Assembly: GCA_902491215.1 (NCBI GenBank)
Contig: CABUGV010000004.1
Location: forward strand, 1-64,000
Source: 43-108 sp001915545
GTDB taxonomy: Bacteria > Bacteroidota > Bacteroidia > Bacteroidales > Bacteroidaceae
Length of the DNA: 64,000 nucleotides
Reading direction: 5' to 3'
The position numbers and the translations under genes are program-made. Positions 25,106-34,848 of this stretch are shown here, in pieces. The notes under the pieces are model-generated. The model was not told the origin of the DNA, searched no databases, and saw only the letters and a program-made list of their open reading frames with translations. Positions within the stretch are counted from its first letter, which is position 1. Every line of letters starts with the position of its first letter.

Positions 25106-25538
25106 TATTGCACAACCGTTTTTACAGCCGGCGCACGTAAAGTCTGATTATACTATAGGGAAAAGGAATGCCGCATTAGGGAAAATCCTACATGCATTTA
25201 GGGATTTCAAATTGCCTGCATCAGGAATTATGAAGATATTTGCCGAGCATTCATAAAAAGCATTCTTTATGCCTTGTTTATGCATGCATGAAACAGATGG
25301 ATTTGCAGAGCGAAGCAAAACCTTGACAAATAATAAAACCCGATGACCAGAAAAGGTAATCGAAAAATGACATTTGCCGAAAACACCGGATAAGTAAAAA
25401 GATTTGTTTTTCAGATATCATTTAACGCTTTTGTTGAAATAACGCTTTTATGTTCTTAATAATCAGGAGACAATAAATATATCAATAAGTATTAACAGTT
25501 CGGTGTACGGCATCTGTCATTATAGAAAACCAAAACTT

Positions 25539-25604
25539 GCGAGGGCTCGCAAGCAAAACCGCACGCGCTCGAAAATTCGGACACGAGCGCTCGCTTTTCA
25601 ACAG
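25539..25604. repeat. 22-nt tandem repeat array A (three units)
   Basis: Units start at 25539, 25561 and 25583, each 22 nt: a GC-rich half (GCGAGGGCTCGC, GCACGCGCTCG, ACGAGCGCTCGC) followed by an A/T-richer half. The cores are palindromic, e.g. CTTGCGAG-GG-CTCGCAAG at 25536-25553. The same unit design recurs in arrays at 39137-39269 and 52116-52203. 22 is not a multiple of three, so it is not a coding repeat. Confidence 0.65.
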
Positions 25605-25687
25605 AAAAACACTCATGCCCTATTGACTATAAAACAGCACTTCAGCATTTTTTTAACCCTCATATCAACAAGATTCTTTTTTTTCAT

Positions 25688-25695
25688 TATTTTTG
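25688..25695 (+). promoter_or_regulatory. -7 box of cysE
   Basis: TATTTTTG followed by C, 56 bp before the cysE ATG. The -33 region is only a T-run, so the promoter is tentative. Confidence 0.45.
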
Positions 25696-25751
25696 CAGGT
25701 AAAATCATCCGACAAACGGCTGAATGTTAATTTACTGACACAAGACAACAA

Positions 25752-26639
25752 ATGAATTCCACCAACTGTACAAACAAACTGATGCAGGCCGTCGAAGAAC
25801 TGTCCGAGCCTGAATCATACAAGGGAATGTTTCATAAGCACAGCGAAGACACACCGCTGCCGTCAGGCAAAGTCTTGTGTGAAATCATAGACCTGGCAAG
25901 AGCCATTATTTTCCCCGGATATTACGGCAATTCATCAATAAACAGCGACACGCTGAAATACCACATCGGCGTGAACGTGGAAAAACTGTTCGGACTGTTG
26001 GCCGGACAGATTGAAGCCGGTCTGTACATGAACGATGCATGTGCCGACACAAAAACTGACGATATACGTGACAAAAGCCTTGATCTGGCATGCAGATTCA
26101 TAGAAAGACTTCCGAAACTGAGAAGAATACTCGCCACCGACGTTGAAGCCGCATACAACGGCGACCCTGCGGCAAAAAGTTTCGGAGAAATAATAAGCTG
26201 CTACCCTGTCATCAAGACGCTGACGAACTACCGTATAGCCCACGAACTGCTAAAGCTCGGAGTTCCGTTCATTCCGCGAATACTTACAGAAATGGCACAT
26301 TCGGAAACCGGAATAGACATTCATCCGGGTGCAGAAATAGGCCATCACTTCACAATTGACCACGGTACAGGCGTTGTCATCGGCGAAACATGCATCATAG
26401 GCAACAACGTGAAACTGTATCAGGGAGTGACGCTCGGTGCAAAGAGCTTTCCGCTCGACTGCAACGGCAATCCCATCAAAGGCATACCGCGCCATCCGAT
26501 ACTCGAGGACGACGTAATTGTATATTCCAACGCTACAATACTCGGAAGAATAACCATAGGCAAAGGTGCTGTGATAGGCGGCAATATATGGGTGACCGAG
26601 GATGTGCCTGCCGACAGCAGAATTGTACAGCGCAGATGA
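25752..26639 (+). CDS. cysE: Serine O-acetyltransferase
   Basis: A protein of 295 residues. It acetylates serine with acetyl-CoA as the first step of cysteine synthesis. An N-terminal helical domain (about 1-170) precedes the left-handed beta helix of hexapeptide repeats: IDIHPGAEIGHHFTIDHGTG, VVIGETCIIGNN and VKLYQGVTLGAKSF with the catalytic His/Asp region. A short C-terminus (DSRIVQRR) is present. It has the longer N-terminus of the Bacteroidetes/plant-like form. It stands 75 bp ahead of the methyltransferase gene. Confidence 0.93.
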   Translation: MNSTNCTNKLMQAVEELSEPESYKGMFHKHSEDTPLPSGKVLCEIIDLARAIIFPGYYGNSSINSDTLKYHIGVNVEKLFGLLAGQIEAGLYMNDACADTKTDDIRDKSLDLACRFIERLPKLRRILATDVEAAYNGDPAAKSFGEIISCYPVIKTLTNYRIAHELLKLGVPFIPRILTEMAHSETGIDIHPGAEIGHHFTIDHGTGVVIGETCIIGNNVKLYQGVTLGAKSFPLDCNGNPIKGIPRHPILEDDVIVYSNATILGRITIGKGAVIGGNIWVTEDVPADSRIVQRR

Positions 26640-26714
26640 CGGCGCACAAGACAAACAAAGAGACGACCAGATAGATTCACAAAACATAAGAAACATCACA
26701 TTCAACATCAATAC

Positions 26715-28274
26715 ATGGAAGGAAAAGAATTTGCGCTGATAGCCAAAACGTTCCAAGGACTGGAAGAGGTACTGGCAAAGGAAATCACAGCATTGGGAGC
26801 CAACAACGTCCAGATCGGAAGACGTATGGTTTCGTTCACCGGCGACAAGGAAATGATGTACAAGGCAAACTTCTGCCTGCGCACAGCGATAAAGATACTT
26901 AAGCCTATACTGCACTTCAAGGCTAAAGATGCTGATGAAGTATACGAAAAGACCAAGACAATCAAATGGGAAGAATACATGGATTCGACAAGCACATTCC
27001 TCGTTGAATCGGTTGTATTCTCAGAAAACTTCAGACATTCGAAATTCGTTGCCTACAGAGTAAAAGACGGAATTGCCGACTACTTCAGAGAGAAAACAGG
27101 CGAACGTCCTAACGTGGGCATCACAAATCCTGACATAAGAATACACATACATATCGCAGAGGACGACGTGACAATCTGCCTCGACAGCTCCGGCGAAAGT
27201 CTCCACAAGCGCGGATACCGCCAGGCAACAGTAGCGGCTCCTCTCAACGAGGTTCTCGCTGCCGGCATGATTATGCTTACAGGTTGGGACGGCGAATGCG
27301 ATCTCATCGACCCTATGTGCGGTTCGGGAACAATTCTGATTGAGGCTGCGCTTATTGCGCTCAACATATATCCGGGTGTATTCCGCAAGGAGTTTGCATT
27401 CGAAAGATGGAAGGATTTCGACGAGGAACTGTTCGAAAAAATATACAATGACGATTCACAGGAGCGCGAATTCGACCATAAGATATACGGTTACGACATC
27501 AACCGTCAGTGCGTAAGCATTGCTCAGGAGAATGCACGTGCCGCTGGTGTCAACAAGATTGTAGAAATCTGCCAGCAGGACATAGCTGATTTCACTCAGC
27601 CTGCCGAAAAGGCCATAATGATTACAAACCCGCCATACGGCGAACGCATCACGACAGATGACCTTCTGGGACTCTACTCTACACTGGGCGAGAGACTGAA
27701 ACATGCTTTCGCAGGAAACGATGCGTGGGTTCTCAGCTTCAGAGACGAATGTTTCGCACAAATAGGATTCCGTCCTTCTACAAAATATGCGCTTTACAAC
27801 GGTGCACTCGAATGCGAATTCCGCAAATATCAGATATTCAGCGGAAAGCTCAAGGACCTGCGCGAAGAAGGTATTGACATCAAGACCGACGAAGAAAGAA
27901 AGCGCAATCTCAAGTTCAAGCCTCACAAGCACAGAGATGAGGATGAAGACGAAGAGATGGACGATGCTTCAATGGTAGGCGGCAAGCACATCGGCAAAGG
28001 AAAGCGCAAGCACGACGACAACGACCATTACTTCAAGGCAAAGCCGTTCGGAGGAAAAGACCACAAGCGCAGATTTGACGATGACGACAGCAGGGACCGA
28101 TTCGGCAAAAAGGATGACAGACGCGACAGACGTGACAAGCGCGACGGCGGTTCGAAATACAAGGACGACCGAAGAAGGGATGACCGAAAGAAAGGCGACA
28201 ACGACCGAAGAAAGAGCTGGGGCTTCGACAGCGAAGGACGTCCTTTCAGAAAGGATAAAGACAACAGAAGATAA
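26715..28274 (+). CDS. rlmL: THUMP-domain 23S rRNA N2-guanine methyltransferase (RlmL-type) with long charged tail
   Basis: A protein of 519 residues. N-terminal ferredoxin-like and THUMP region (about 1-160), then a Rossmann methyltransferase with IDPMCGSGTILIEAAL (SAM loop, about 196-211) and the catalytic NPPYGER (about 309-315). This equals the N-terminal half of E. coli RlmL, which methylates G2445 of 23S rRNA; the RlmK half is absent. Residues from about 395 onward form an unstructured tail packed with Asp, Arg, Lys and Gly, likely RNA- or ribosome-binding. Lone gene with a terminator after it. Confidence 0.88.
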   Translation: MEGKEFALIAKTFQGLEEVLAKEITALGANNVQIGRRMVSFTGDKEMMYKANFCLRTAIKILKPILHFKAKDADEVYEKTKTIKWEEYMDSTSTFLVESVVFSENFRHSKFVAYRVKDGIADYFREKTGERPNVGITNPDIRIHIHIAEDDVTICLDSSGESLHKRGYRQATVAAPLNEVLAAGMIMLTGWDGECDLIDPMCGSGTILIEAALIALNIYPGVFRKEFAFERWKDFDEELFEKIYNDDSQEREFDHKIYGYDINRQCVSIAQENARAAGVNKIVEICQQDIADFTQPAEKAIMITNPPYGERITTDDLLGLYSTLGERLKHAFAGNDAWVLSFRDECFAQIGFRPSTKYALYNGALECEFRKYQIFSGKLKDLREEGIDIKTDEERKRNLKFKPHKHRDEDEDEEMDDASMVGGKHIGKGKRKHDDNDHYFKAKPFGGKDHKRRFDDDDSRDRFGKKDDRRDRRDKRDGGSKYKDDRRRDDRKKGDNDRRKSWGFDSEGRPFRKDKDNRR

Positions 28275-28286
28275 TATTTACAAGGA

Positions 28287-28348
28287 TAGTGCGGAAACAA
28301 GCGGACGCAAGCAGGAATATTGATGTCCGGCTGCGTCCGCGCACTTTT
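28287..28348 (+). terminator. Terminator between the methyltransferase and peptidase genes
   Basis: A two-part stem: AGTGCG (28288-28293) with CGCACT, and GCGGACGCA (28301-28309) with TGCGTCCGC (28332-28340), followed by TTTTT. It lies 13 bp past the methyltransferase stop. Confidence 0.75.
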
Positions 28349-28372
28349 TACAGACAACAATATAGAAACAAA

Positions 28373-30523
28373 ATGAGAAAAGGCATATTAGCTTTAGCAA
28401 TGATGCTTACCATCACCTCGGCCATGACAGCTCAGGACAAGAAAAGATTCACACTCGACGACCTTCTGCCTGGAGGATCGACATTCTACTCGCTTTATCC
28501 TAAAACAGCTTACCTCACATGGTGGGGCGACAAATGCATAGAACTGGATGTAGATGAATGTTCTACTGTAGACAGCAAGACAGGCCAAAAAACTGTACTC
28601 TTCAGTACTGAAAAAATAAACAAAATTCTCGAAAAGGCCGATGCAGGCAAGATACACCACCTTTATGAGGCTGTATTTCCGTATGCAGACAAGACTTTAG
28701 TGAAAGTCAGCACACCAAAGAGCGACATGCTCGTAGATTGGGAAAAAGAGACGGTGGAATGGTCACAGCCAAAAGAAAAAGGTATGCAGAATGCCGATTG
28801 GAACGCAGAATCGCGCAATCTGGCATATACGTCAGACCACAACCTGTATGTTATTACTGCCGACGGAAAGAAAAATCAGGTGAGCAAAGACGGAAGTCTC
28901 GACATTGTGTATGGAGAAAGTGTTCACCGCAACGAATTCGGCATAATGAAAGGCACATTCTGGAGTCCTAAGGGCAATCTGCTGGCATTCTACAGAATGG
29001 ACCAGTCGATGGTGACTACATATCCTCAGGTGGACATATCGACAAGATGTGCTACGATGGTACCAGACAAGTATCCTATGGCCGGTGAAACAAGCCATAA
29101 GGTGACTGTGGGCATATACAATCCGGCTACAGGAAATACGATTTACCTGAAAGCAGGAGATCCGACAGACAGATATTTCACAAACATAGCGTGGAGCCCT
29201 AATGAAAAGAAGGTATACATGATTGAACTCAACCGCGACCAGAACAGAGCTGAACTGGTGCGCTACAATGCTTCGGACGGCAACAAAGAGAAGGTTCTCT
29301 TCGTGGAAACGAACGACAAATATGTCGAACCGACAAATCCTATAATGTTCCTTCCTTGGGACGACAGCAAGTTCATATATCAAACAAGAAAAGACGGATA
29401 TAACCACATATATCTCTACAATACCGACGGCAAACAGCTTGCACAGCTGACCAAAGGTGAATTCGAGGTTATGGAGGTTCTCGGATTCAACGAGGCAAAG
29501 AAGTCTATAATATACGCAAGCAACGAAGAAAATCCGATACAGAGAAATCTGTATGCCGTCGACATGAAAGGCAGAAGAAAGCTCCTCGATGACGGCAAAG
29601 GTTATCACTACGGCGATTTGTCTGAATCGGGCAAATATCTTCAGAGCAACAGCTCATCACCGACAACGGCAAGAAGCATCGACCTCATTGCAACCGACAA
29701 CGGCAAGAATGTCAACATTCTCACAGCAGAAGAACCGTGGAAAGACTACGACGTACCTGAAATGAAAGTGGGAACCATAAAGGCTGCTGACGGTAAAACG
29801 GATCTGTACTACAGACTTGTGCTCCCTACAGATTTCGATCCGAACAAGAAATATCCGGCAATAGTATATGTCTACGGAGGTCCACATGCCCACAACATCG
29901 ATGCGAGCCGCAACTGGGGAGTCAGAGGCTGGGACATCTGGATGGCACAGAAAGGCTACGTCATGTTCTGTCTGGACAACCGCGGAAGCGAAAACAGAGG
30001 ACTTGCCTTCGAACAGGCAACATTCCGTCAGCTCGGCACAGAGGAAATGAAAGACCAGCTCGAAGGAGTGGCTTATCTGAAAAGCCTGCCTTATGTTGAC
30101 AGCACCAAATTGGGAGTGCACGGATGGAGCTTCGGAGGATTCATGACAACGAGCCTGATGACTACTTATCCTGACGTATTCAAGGTAGGCGTCGCAGGAG
30201 GCCCTGTAATCGACTGGAAGTACTACGAAGTAATGTATGGCGAAAGATACATGGATACACCTCAGGCAAATCCTGAAGGATACAAGAATGCAAGTCTGCT
30301 GAACAAAGCAGGCAACCTCAAGGGCAGACTCATGATCATATACGGAGGCAACGACCCTGTATGCGTTCCTCAGCAGACACTTTCGTTCATCAGAGCCTGC
30401 ATAGATGCTGGCACACACCCAGACTTGTTCACCTACCCTGGCGACGAACACAACATGATGGGTACTGACAGAATACATCTGCACGAACACATCAGCAGAT
30501 ACTTCGACGATTTTCTTAAATGA
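28373..30523 (+). CDS. Dipeptidyl-peptidase IV family serine peptidase (S9B)
   Basis: A protein of 716 residues. The signal peptide ends near TSAMTAQ (about 20), so it is periplasmic or exported. An N-terminal beta-propeller region (about 40-470, with repeats such as WSPNEKKVYMIELN) is followed by an alpha/beta hydrolase domain. Nucleophile Ser586 is in GWSFGG, Asp661 in GGNDPV and His693 in GDEHNM. It should release X-Pro or X-Ala dipeptides from peptide N-termini. The ATG at 28373, just after the terminator, is used instead of an upstream frame start lying inside it. Confidence 0.93.
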   Translation: MRKGILALAMMLTITSAMTAQDKKRFTLDDLLPGGSTFYSLYPKTAYLTWWGDKCIELDVDECSTVDSKTGQKTVLFSTEKINKILEKADAGKIHHLYEAVFPYADKTLVKVSTPKSDMLVDWEKETVEWSQPKEKGMQNADWNAESRNLAYTSDHNLYVITADGKKNQVSKDGSLDIVYGESVHRNEFGIMKGTFWSPKGNLLAFYRMDQSMVTTYPQVDISTRCATMVPDKYPMAGETSHKVTVGIYNPATGNTIYLKAGDPTDRYFTNIAWSPNEKKVYMIELNRDQNRAELVRYNASDGNKEKVLFVETNDKYVEPTNPIMFLPWDDSKFIYQTRKDGYNHIYLYNTDGKQLAQLTKGEFEVMEVLGFNEAKKSIIYASNEENPIQRNLYAVDMKGRRKLLDDGKGYHYGDLSESGKYLQSNSSSPTTARSIDLIATDNGKNVNILTAEEPWKDYDVPEMKVGTIKAADGKTDLYYRLVLPTDFDPNKKYPAIVYVYGGPHAHNIDASRNWGVRGWDIWMAQKGYVMFCLDNRGSENRGLAFEQATFRQLGTEEMKDQLEGVAYLKSLPYVDSTKLGVHGWSFGGFMTTSLMTTYPDVFKVGVAGGPVIDWKYYEVMYGERYMDTPQANPEGYKNASLLNKAGNLKGRLMIIYGGNDPVCVPQQTLSFIRACIDAGTHPDLFTYPGDEHNMMGTDRIHLHEHISRYFDDFLK

Positions 30524-30567
30524 TTTTCAATAAATAGGATTCTATAAAACATTAATTCACCAAGAAT

Positions 30568-31836
30568 ATGAGAATACTTCTATTAGGAAGCGGCGGACGT
30601 GAACATGCTCTTGCATGGAAAATCGCCCAGAGTCCAAAGACAGAAAAACTGTTTATTGCACCAGGAAATGCCGGAACAGCATCTGCCGGCGAGAACGTGG
30701 CACTGAAGGCTGACGACTTCGACGGTATAAAGAAATTCGTTCTTGACAACAATGTAAACATGGTTGTTGTCGGTCCGGAAGATCCACTCGTAAAGGGTAT
30801 CTACGATTATTTCAAGAACGATGCCGAACTCAGCAGCATTCCTGTCATCGGTCCTTCAAAAGCTGGAGCAGAACTCGAAGGCAGCAAGGAATTTGCAAAA
30901 GGATTCATGAAGCGCCACAACATTCCGACTGCCACATACAGAAGCTTCAACGGAACAAATATCGAAGAAGGATACAAGTTCCTTGAAACACTCAAGGCTC
31001 CTTACGTGCTCAAGGCCGACGGACTGTGCGCAGGTAAAGGTGTGCTCATCGTTCCTACTCTCGATGAAGCAAAGAAAGAACTCAAGAACATGCTTGAGGG
31101 TATGTTCGGAAATGCCAGTGCAACCGTAGTCATCGAGGAATTCCTCAGCGGAATAGAGTGCTCTGTATTCGTACTCACCGACGGAAAGAACTACAAGATT
31201 CTGCCTGAAGCAAAGGACTACAAGCGCATAGGCGAGCACGACACAGGCTTGAACACTGGAGGTATGGGAAGCGTTTCTCCTGTTCCTTTTGCAGACAAGG
31301 AATGGATGAAGAAGGTTGAGGACAGAATTATCCGTCCTACTGTAGAAGGACTTGCATCGGAAGGCATCGACTACAAAGGCTTCATATTCTTCGGTCTTAT
31401 AAACGTTGAAGGCAACCCTATGGTTATAGAATACAATGTCCGCATGGGCGACCCTGAAACAGAAACAGTGATGCTCCGCATAAAGAGCGACCTGGTGGAA
31501 CTGTTTGAAGGTGTAGCTGAGGGCAATCTCGAAGAGCGCAAAATTGAAATAGACGACCGTTCTGCAGTATGCGTAATGCTCGTATCCGGAGGCTATCCTG
31601 AAGCATACGAAAAAGGATACGAAATAACAGGTATAGACGATGTAGAAGGAAGCATTGTATTCCACGCAGGAACAGCCGTAAAAGACGGAAAAATCGTTAC
31701 AAACGGCGGACGTGTGATAGCTGTAAGCTCATACGGTAAGGACAAGGCCGAAGCACTCGCCAAGTCGTTCAATGAAGCACAGAAGATAAACTTCGAGAAG
31801 AAATACTTCCGTTCAGACATAGGACAAGATCTTTAA
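30568..31836 (+). CDS. purD: Phosphoribosylamine-glycine ligase
   Basis: A protein of 422 residues with an ATP-grasp fold. It joins glycine to phosphoribosylamine in purine synthesis. N-terminal LLLGSGGREHALAWK, ATP-binding PYVLKADGLCAGKGV, HDTGLNTGGMGS and NVRMGDPETE (metal and ATP ligands) are all present. Standard length. Next gene starts 26 bp downstream, suggesting cotranscription. Confidence 0.97.
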   Translation: MRILLLGSGGREHALAWKIAQSPKTEKLFIAPGNAGTASAGENVALKADDFDGIKKFVLDNNVNMVVVGPEDPLVKGIYDYFKNDAELSSIPVIGPSKAGAELEGSKEFAKGFMKRHNIPTATYRSFNGTNIEEGYKFLETLKAPYVLKADGLCAGKGVLIVPTLDEAKKELKNMLEGMFGNASATVVIEEFLSGIECSVFVLTDGKNYKILPEAKDYKRIGEHDTGLNTGGMGSVSPVPFADKEWMKKVEDRIIRPTVEGLASEGIDYKGFIFFGLINVEGNPMVIEYNVRMGDPETETVMLRIKSDLVELFEGVAEGNLEERKIEIDDRSAVCVMLVSGGYPEAYEKGYEITGIDDVEGSIVFHAGTAVKDGKIVTNGGRVIAVSSYGKDKAEALAKSFNEAQKINFEKKYFRSDIGQDL

Positions 31837-31862
31837 GACTTAAGAAATAAGGAAAAAGAATC

Positions 31863-32849
31863 GTGAGACTTGAGTTCTTGAAAAAAATAGCATCCAGCCA
31901 GTTTACACTGCCGGCAACCTGCATATTTGCTTTGGCAGTGTGGATTGGCTGGTCTGATGCAGAAAAAGCCGGATTCTTCACAGACAGCATCGCGTGGAAC
32001 ATCATACCGGAATCGATACGTTCAGGCAATACGGCCGTATTCATTGGATTTGCCTGCACAATCGTCATAACAAGTATGATGTTTGAAATGAACAACAAAT
32101 TCGCCCTGCTCAGGATACGTTCGCGTATGCCGAGCAGTTGCCTGCTGGCATTAATATCGGCAAGCACGTTCCTCCACAACTTTCAGCCGTTCCATCTGAT
32201 AGCAATAACAACGCTTCTGTCGCTGTTCACGCTTTTCGTCACATATCAGACAAGCAGTTCGACCGCAACATCGTTTGTAACATATCTATTTGCAGGTACA
32301 GCCACGCTTATCGTGCCCAAAATGATATTCATGGTTCCATTCTATTGGATTGCACAAATGATTATGAGGTCATTGAATCCGCGTACATTCACGGCTGGAA
32401 TACTTGGCGTACTGACTCCGTTCTGGTTTCTGTTTGTATATGCTTTCTGCATCGGTGATGTTGAAATATTCTATAATGACATCAACGATATCATAAGGAT
32501 TACATCACCCGACTACAGCTCACTGACTGCTGTAGAGATATGTCCGGCATCATTGGCCTTGGCCTTATTTTCTGCAGGTTCAATAAATTTCTACAGAAAC
32601 AGCTATAAAGACAAGACCAGAACAAGAACCATATATAATGCCGCCATTGCTTTAGGTATAGGCGGATTTGCCATTGCATTGCTTGTTCCATCTCATTTCG
32701 GCAGCATGCTTGCCGTACCATATATATGTACAGCAATCGTTGGCGGACAGTATTTTGCCCAAACAAACACACGCACATCCAACATTATATTCATAATTGC
32801 CGTATTGGCAATCATAGCATCTGCAACTGCAAATTTATGGACACACTAA
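31863..32849 (+). CDS. Hypothetical polytopic membrane protein
   Basis: A protein of 328 residues with about nine or ten hydrophobic segments spread over the whole length, and short Arg/Lys loops. It resembles uncharacterised inner-membrane proteins often found after purD in Bacteroidetes; I recognise no catalytic motif. The start is a GTG at 31863, 26 bp after purD. It overlaps the next gene by 13 bp. Function unknown. Confidence 0.75.
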   Translation: MRLEFLKKIASSQFTLPATCIFALAVWIGWSDAEKAGFFTDSIAWNIIPESIRSGNTAVFIGFACTIVITSMMFEMNNKFALLRIRSRMPSSCLLALISASTFLHNFQPFHLIAITTLLSLFTLFVTYQTSSSTATSFVTYLFAGTATLIVPKMIFMVPFYWIAQMIMRSLNPRTFTAGILGVLTPFWFLFVYAFCIGDVEIFYNDINDIIRITSPDYSSLTAVEICPASLALALFSAGSINFYRNSYKDKTRTRTIYNAAIALGIGGFAIALLVPSHFGSMLAVPYICTAIVGGQYFAQTNTRTSNIIFIIAVLAIIASATANLWTH

Positions 32850-33292
32850 ATGAAATTCTGATAAGTTACGGATACTGGGGAATGGGCATTGCCGCATTTC
32901 TTGCCGGAACGATTATACCGTTCAGCTCGGAAGTTGTCATGGCGGCATTGCTGGCAACAAGTACAATGGACCCTTTCCTGACAGTTGTCAGCGGAACCAT
33001 CGGAAACGTAGCAGGTTCGATGGTAAATTATTGGATTGGAACCATCGGCGATATGAAATTGATAAAAAGGGTCTTCGGGATAAAAGAAGAAAAACTGTTG
33101 AAGGCTCAAAAGTTTGTCGAAGGCAGAGGTGCGTGGATGGGTGTATTGTCCTTTCTTCCGGTAGTAGGAGAAGCAATATCTATTGCACTCGGCATCATGC
33201 GTGCAAATCCAACCATAGTGCTTATTTCTACATTTTTAGGTAAATTCGGACGCTATCTGCTTATTGCTTATTCCGTAGAAGCATTCAAATAA
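32837..33292 (+). CDS. YqaA/DedA-related small membrane protein (VTT domain)
   Basis: A protein of 151 residues, mostly hydrophobic. An N-terminal reentrant-like segment with GTIIPFSSEVVMAALL is followed by GTIGNVAGSMVNYWIG and the conserved Arg/Gly region VEGRGAWMGVLSFLPVVGE. This is the YqaA subgroup of the VTT/DedA superfamily, linked in other bacteria to lipid-carrier flipping. The ATG at 32837 is inside the 3' end of the preceding membrane-protein gene. Its actual substrate is unknown. Confidence 0.85.
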   Translation: MDTLNEILISYGYWGMGIAAFLAGTIIPFSSEVVMAALLATSTMDPFLTVVSGTIGNVAGSMVNYWIGTIGDMKLIKRVFGIKEEKLLKAQKFVEGRGAWMGVLSFLPVVGEAISIALGIMRANPTIVLISTFLGKFGRYLLIAYSVEAFK

Positions 33293-33322
33293 AAAGGAAT
33301 TTGATTGCAAGGCAGATAACTA

Positions 33323-33850
33323 TCAATATCTCTTTGTACCATCGAGCTCTAATATCCTGACTTCAGTATTGGTCATAGGAACTACATCCTTGATTGTCTG
33401 TCCATAGTATACAGCCTGCACAACACGGCAGAAAAAGCCATGGCTGACAGCCAATACAGTCTTGTCGGGATAAGTATCAAGAATGAAATTAAGGAAAATC
33501 TTGGCACGTACAGTCAGTGCAGACATGGATTCTGCATCTTCAGGTATTTCAATCTTGCGTGTACCATCGGCAACCATTCCGGTTATACTACCCCAATCAC
33601 GTTCTCTAAGCAGTTTTGTATAGTTGATATCCAATCCATGGGCTTCATTGAGGATTGCGGCAGTATCACGACATCTCTTCAGGTCACTGCACACAATGGC
33701 ATCAAATGCAATATCGCGCAAGGCTTCACGCGCATCCTTGGCCTGCTGTATTCCACGTTCCGAAAGATTACCGTCGATTTGACCCTGAAGAATATGAGCT
33801 ACATTTTCAACAGTTTCGCCGTGTCGTATAAGATATAATTTAGTCGCCAT
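33323..33850 (-). CDS. Histidine phosphatase family protein
   Basis: A protein of 175 residues. The N-terminal LIRHGETVENV holds the phospho-accepting His of the phosphoglycerate-mutase-like superfamily. The second catalytic His is in LAVSHGFFCRV (about 140), and CSDLKRCRDTA matches the conserved Arg loop. Cytoplasmic; related to CobC/GpmB-type phosphatases, but substrate is not predictable. It is convergent with the YqaA-like gene and probably a single gene. Confidence 0.88.
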   Translation of the reverse strand: MATKLYLIRHGETVENVAHILQGQIDGNLSERGIQQAKDAREALRDIAFDAIVCSDLKRCRDTAAILNEAHGLDINYTKLLRERDWGSITGMVADGTRKIEIPEDAESMSALTVRAKIFLNFILDTYPDKTVLAVSHGFFCRVVQAVYYGQTIKDVVPMTNTEVRILELDGTKRY

Positions 33851-33894
33851 AGATATAGATAAAAAAACAAATCCTAGTTATTAATTCAAGATTG

Positions 33895-34284
33895 CTACAA
33901 ACCGCAGACATTGCGCAGGATCCACCATATAAAAAATAGCAGAATATATGCATAAACCATGGTTCGGCTCTGCGTAAACCGCTTAAGTCTGTCAAATCGT
34001 CCTCCGAAATTGTAGTATTCGCCAAGAACAAGCGCTACGGCATAAGGCAAAGAAAACAACAGAAACAAGTTGTACGAAAAAGCCTCAACCACATTGCCTG
34101 AAAGCAATGCATGTACGGCACGCTGAAGTCCGCAAGCAGGACACTTCAATCCCGTAAGTACAAAAAACCGGCATTTTGGAAATGCCACATATTCAGAAGG
34201 GTCGAATATATAATAAACAATACCGGCAACGATTATCGCTACCGGTATTGCTATGCGTATTTTAATAACCGTATGCTGATTCAC
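33895..34284 (-). CDS. DUF2752 membrane protein
   Basis: A protein of 129 residues with three to four hydrophobic segments. The DUF2752 hallmark is visible: LTGLKCPACGLQRAVHALLSG (CPxCG...R), preceded by a first TM and FDPSEY. It starts with GTG at 34284, 23 nt inside the CD225-like gene's 3' end, so the two are coupled. Such pairs occur together in many Bacteroidetes and are of unknown function. Confidence 0.82.
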   Translation of the reverse strand: MNQHTVIKIRIAIPVAIIVAGIVYYIFDPSEYVAFPKCRFFVLTGLKCPACGLQRAVHALLSGNVVEAFSYNLFLLFSLPYAVALVLGEYYNFGGRFDRLKRFTQSRTMVYAYILLFFIWWILRNVCGL

Positions 34285-34603
34285 TTACAGCAGCCATTAT
34301 AATCGATGAATAGAAAATCCAATATACTATCTGGATTACAACACCGACACCTATAGTAATGAATGTAAGGATCTTTGCTTTCTTTGCAGCATCCAATGCC
34401 TCATACTGTGCTCCGCTCATCCAAAGATCATTGACCTTCGAAGCGTAGACTATTGCAATGATACCAGTTACAAGTCCGATGATACTTCCGCATCCACAGA
34501 ATATGGTTGCCAAGATAGCCCACAAAAGAAAATTGTCCGGTTTGCGGAGATTATTCTGCTCTGAACCGGCAACTGTTTGCTGATTGTTAGAGTATTCTTC
34601 CAT
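34262..34603 (-). CDS. CD225/dispanin-like membrane protein
   Basis: A protein of 113 residues with a polar Gln/Asn-rich N-terminus (about 1-25) and two hydrophobic segments (about 26-53 and 77-102) around a short loop KVNDLWMSGAQYEALDAAKK. This is the bacterial CD225/interferon-induced-transmembrane-like layout, with the KAKILTFITIGVG second helix. It is the first gene of the pair with the DUF2752 protein. Function unknown. Confidence 0.78.
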   Translation of the reverse strand: MEEYSNNQQTVAGSEQNNLRKPDNFLLWAILATIFCGCGSIIGLVTGIIAIVYASKVNDLWMSGAQYEALDAAKKAKILTFITIGVGVVIQIVYWIFYSSIIMAAVSESAYGY

Positions 34604-34786
34604 AATATCAATTTAAAGCTGTTAATAAATCATATATGACTACAAAATAACAGAACATCATTGACATTTGCAAATTAAAGTAATCAAAAAACGGACAATT
34701 AATTTCGAATACATCCAAAAATAGTCCATTAATGTACAAATGAGTCATTAAAATGTATTTTTGTTCAGCAAATCAAAATAATAAAA

Positions 34787-34794
34787 TTAAATTT
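34787..34794 (+). promoter_or_regulatory. -7 box of the CoA-transferase gene
   Basis: TAAATTTG followed by C, 55 bp before the ATG at 34849. A TTTTTG lies upstream but at a spacing longer than usual. Confidence 0.5.
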
Positions 34795-34848
34795 GCATGT
34801 TAGCTCATGAATTTTCTAAAAATATAAAACTATAAACAACACATAAAA

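Larger units (their letters stand above)
25007..25751. other. Divergent intergenic region between the men operon and cysE
   Basis: 745 bp without a supported gene. It holds the men promoter, the first 22-nt repeat array (25539-25604) and the cysE -7 box (25688-25695). The 25110-25500 part is AT-rich with nothing I can assign. Confidence 0.6.
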
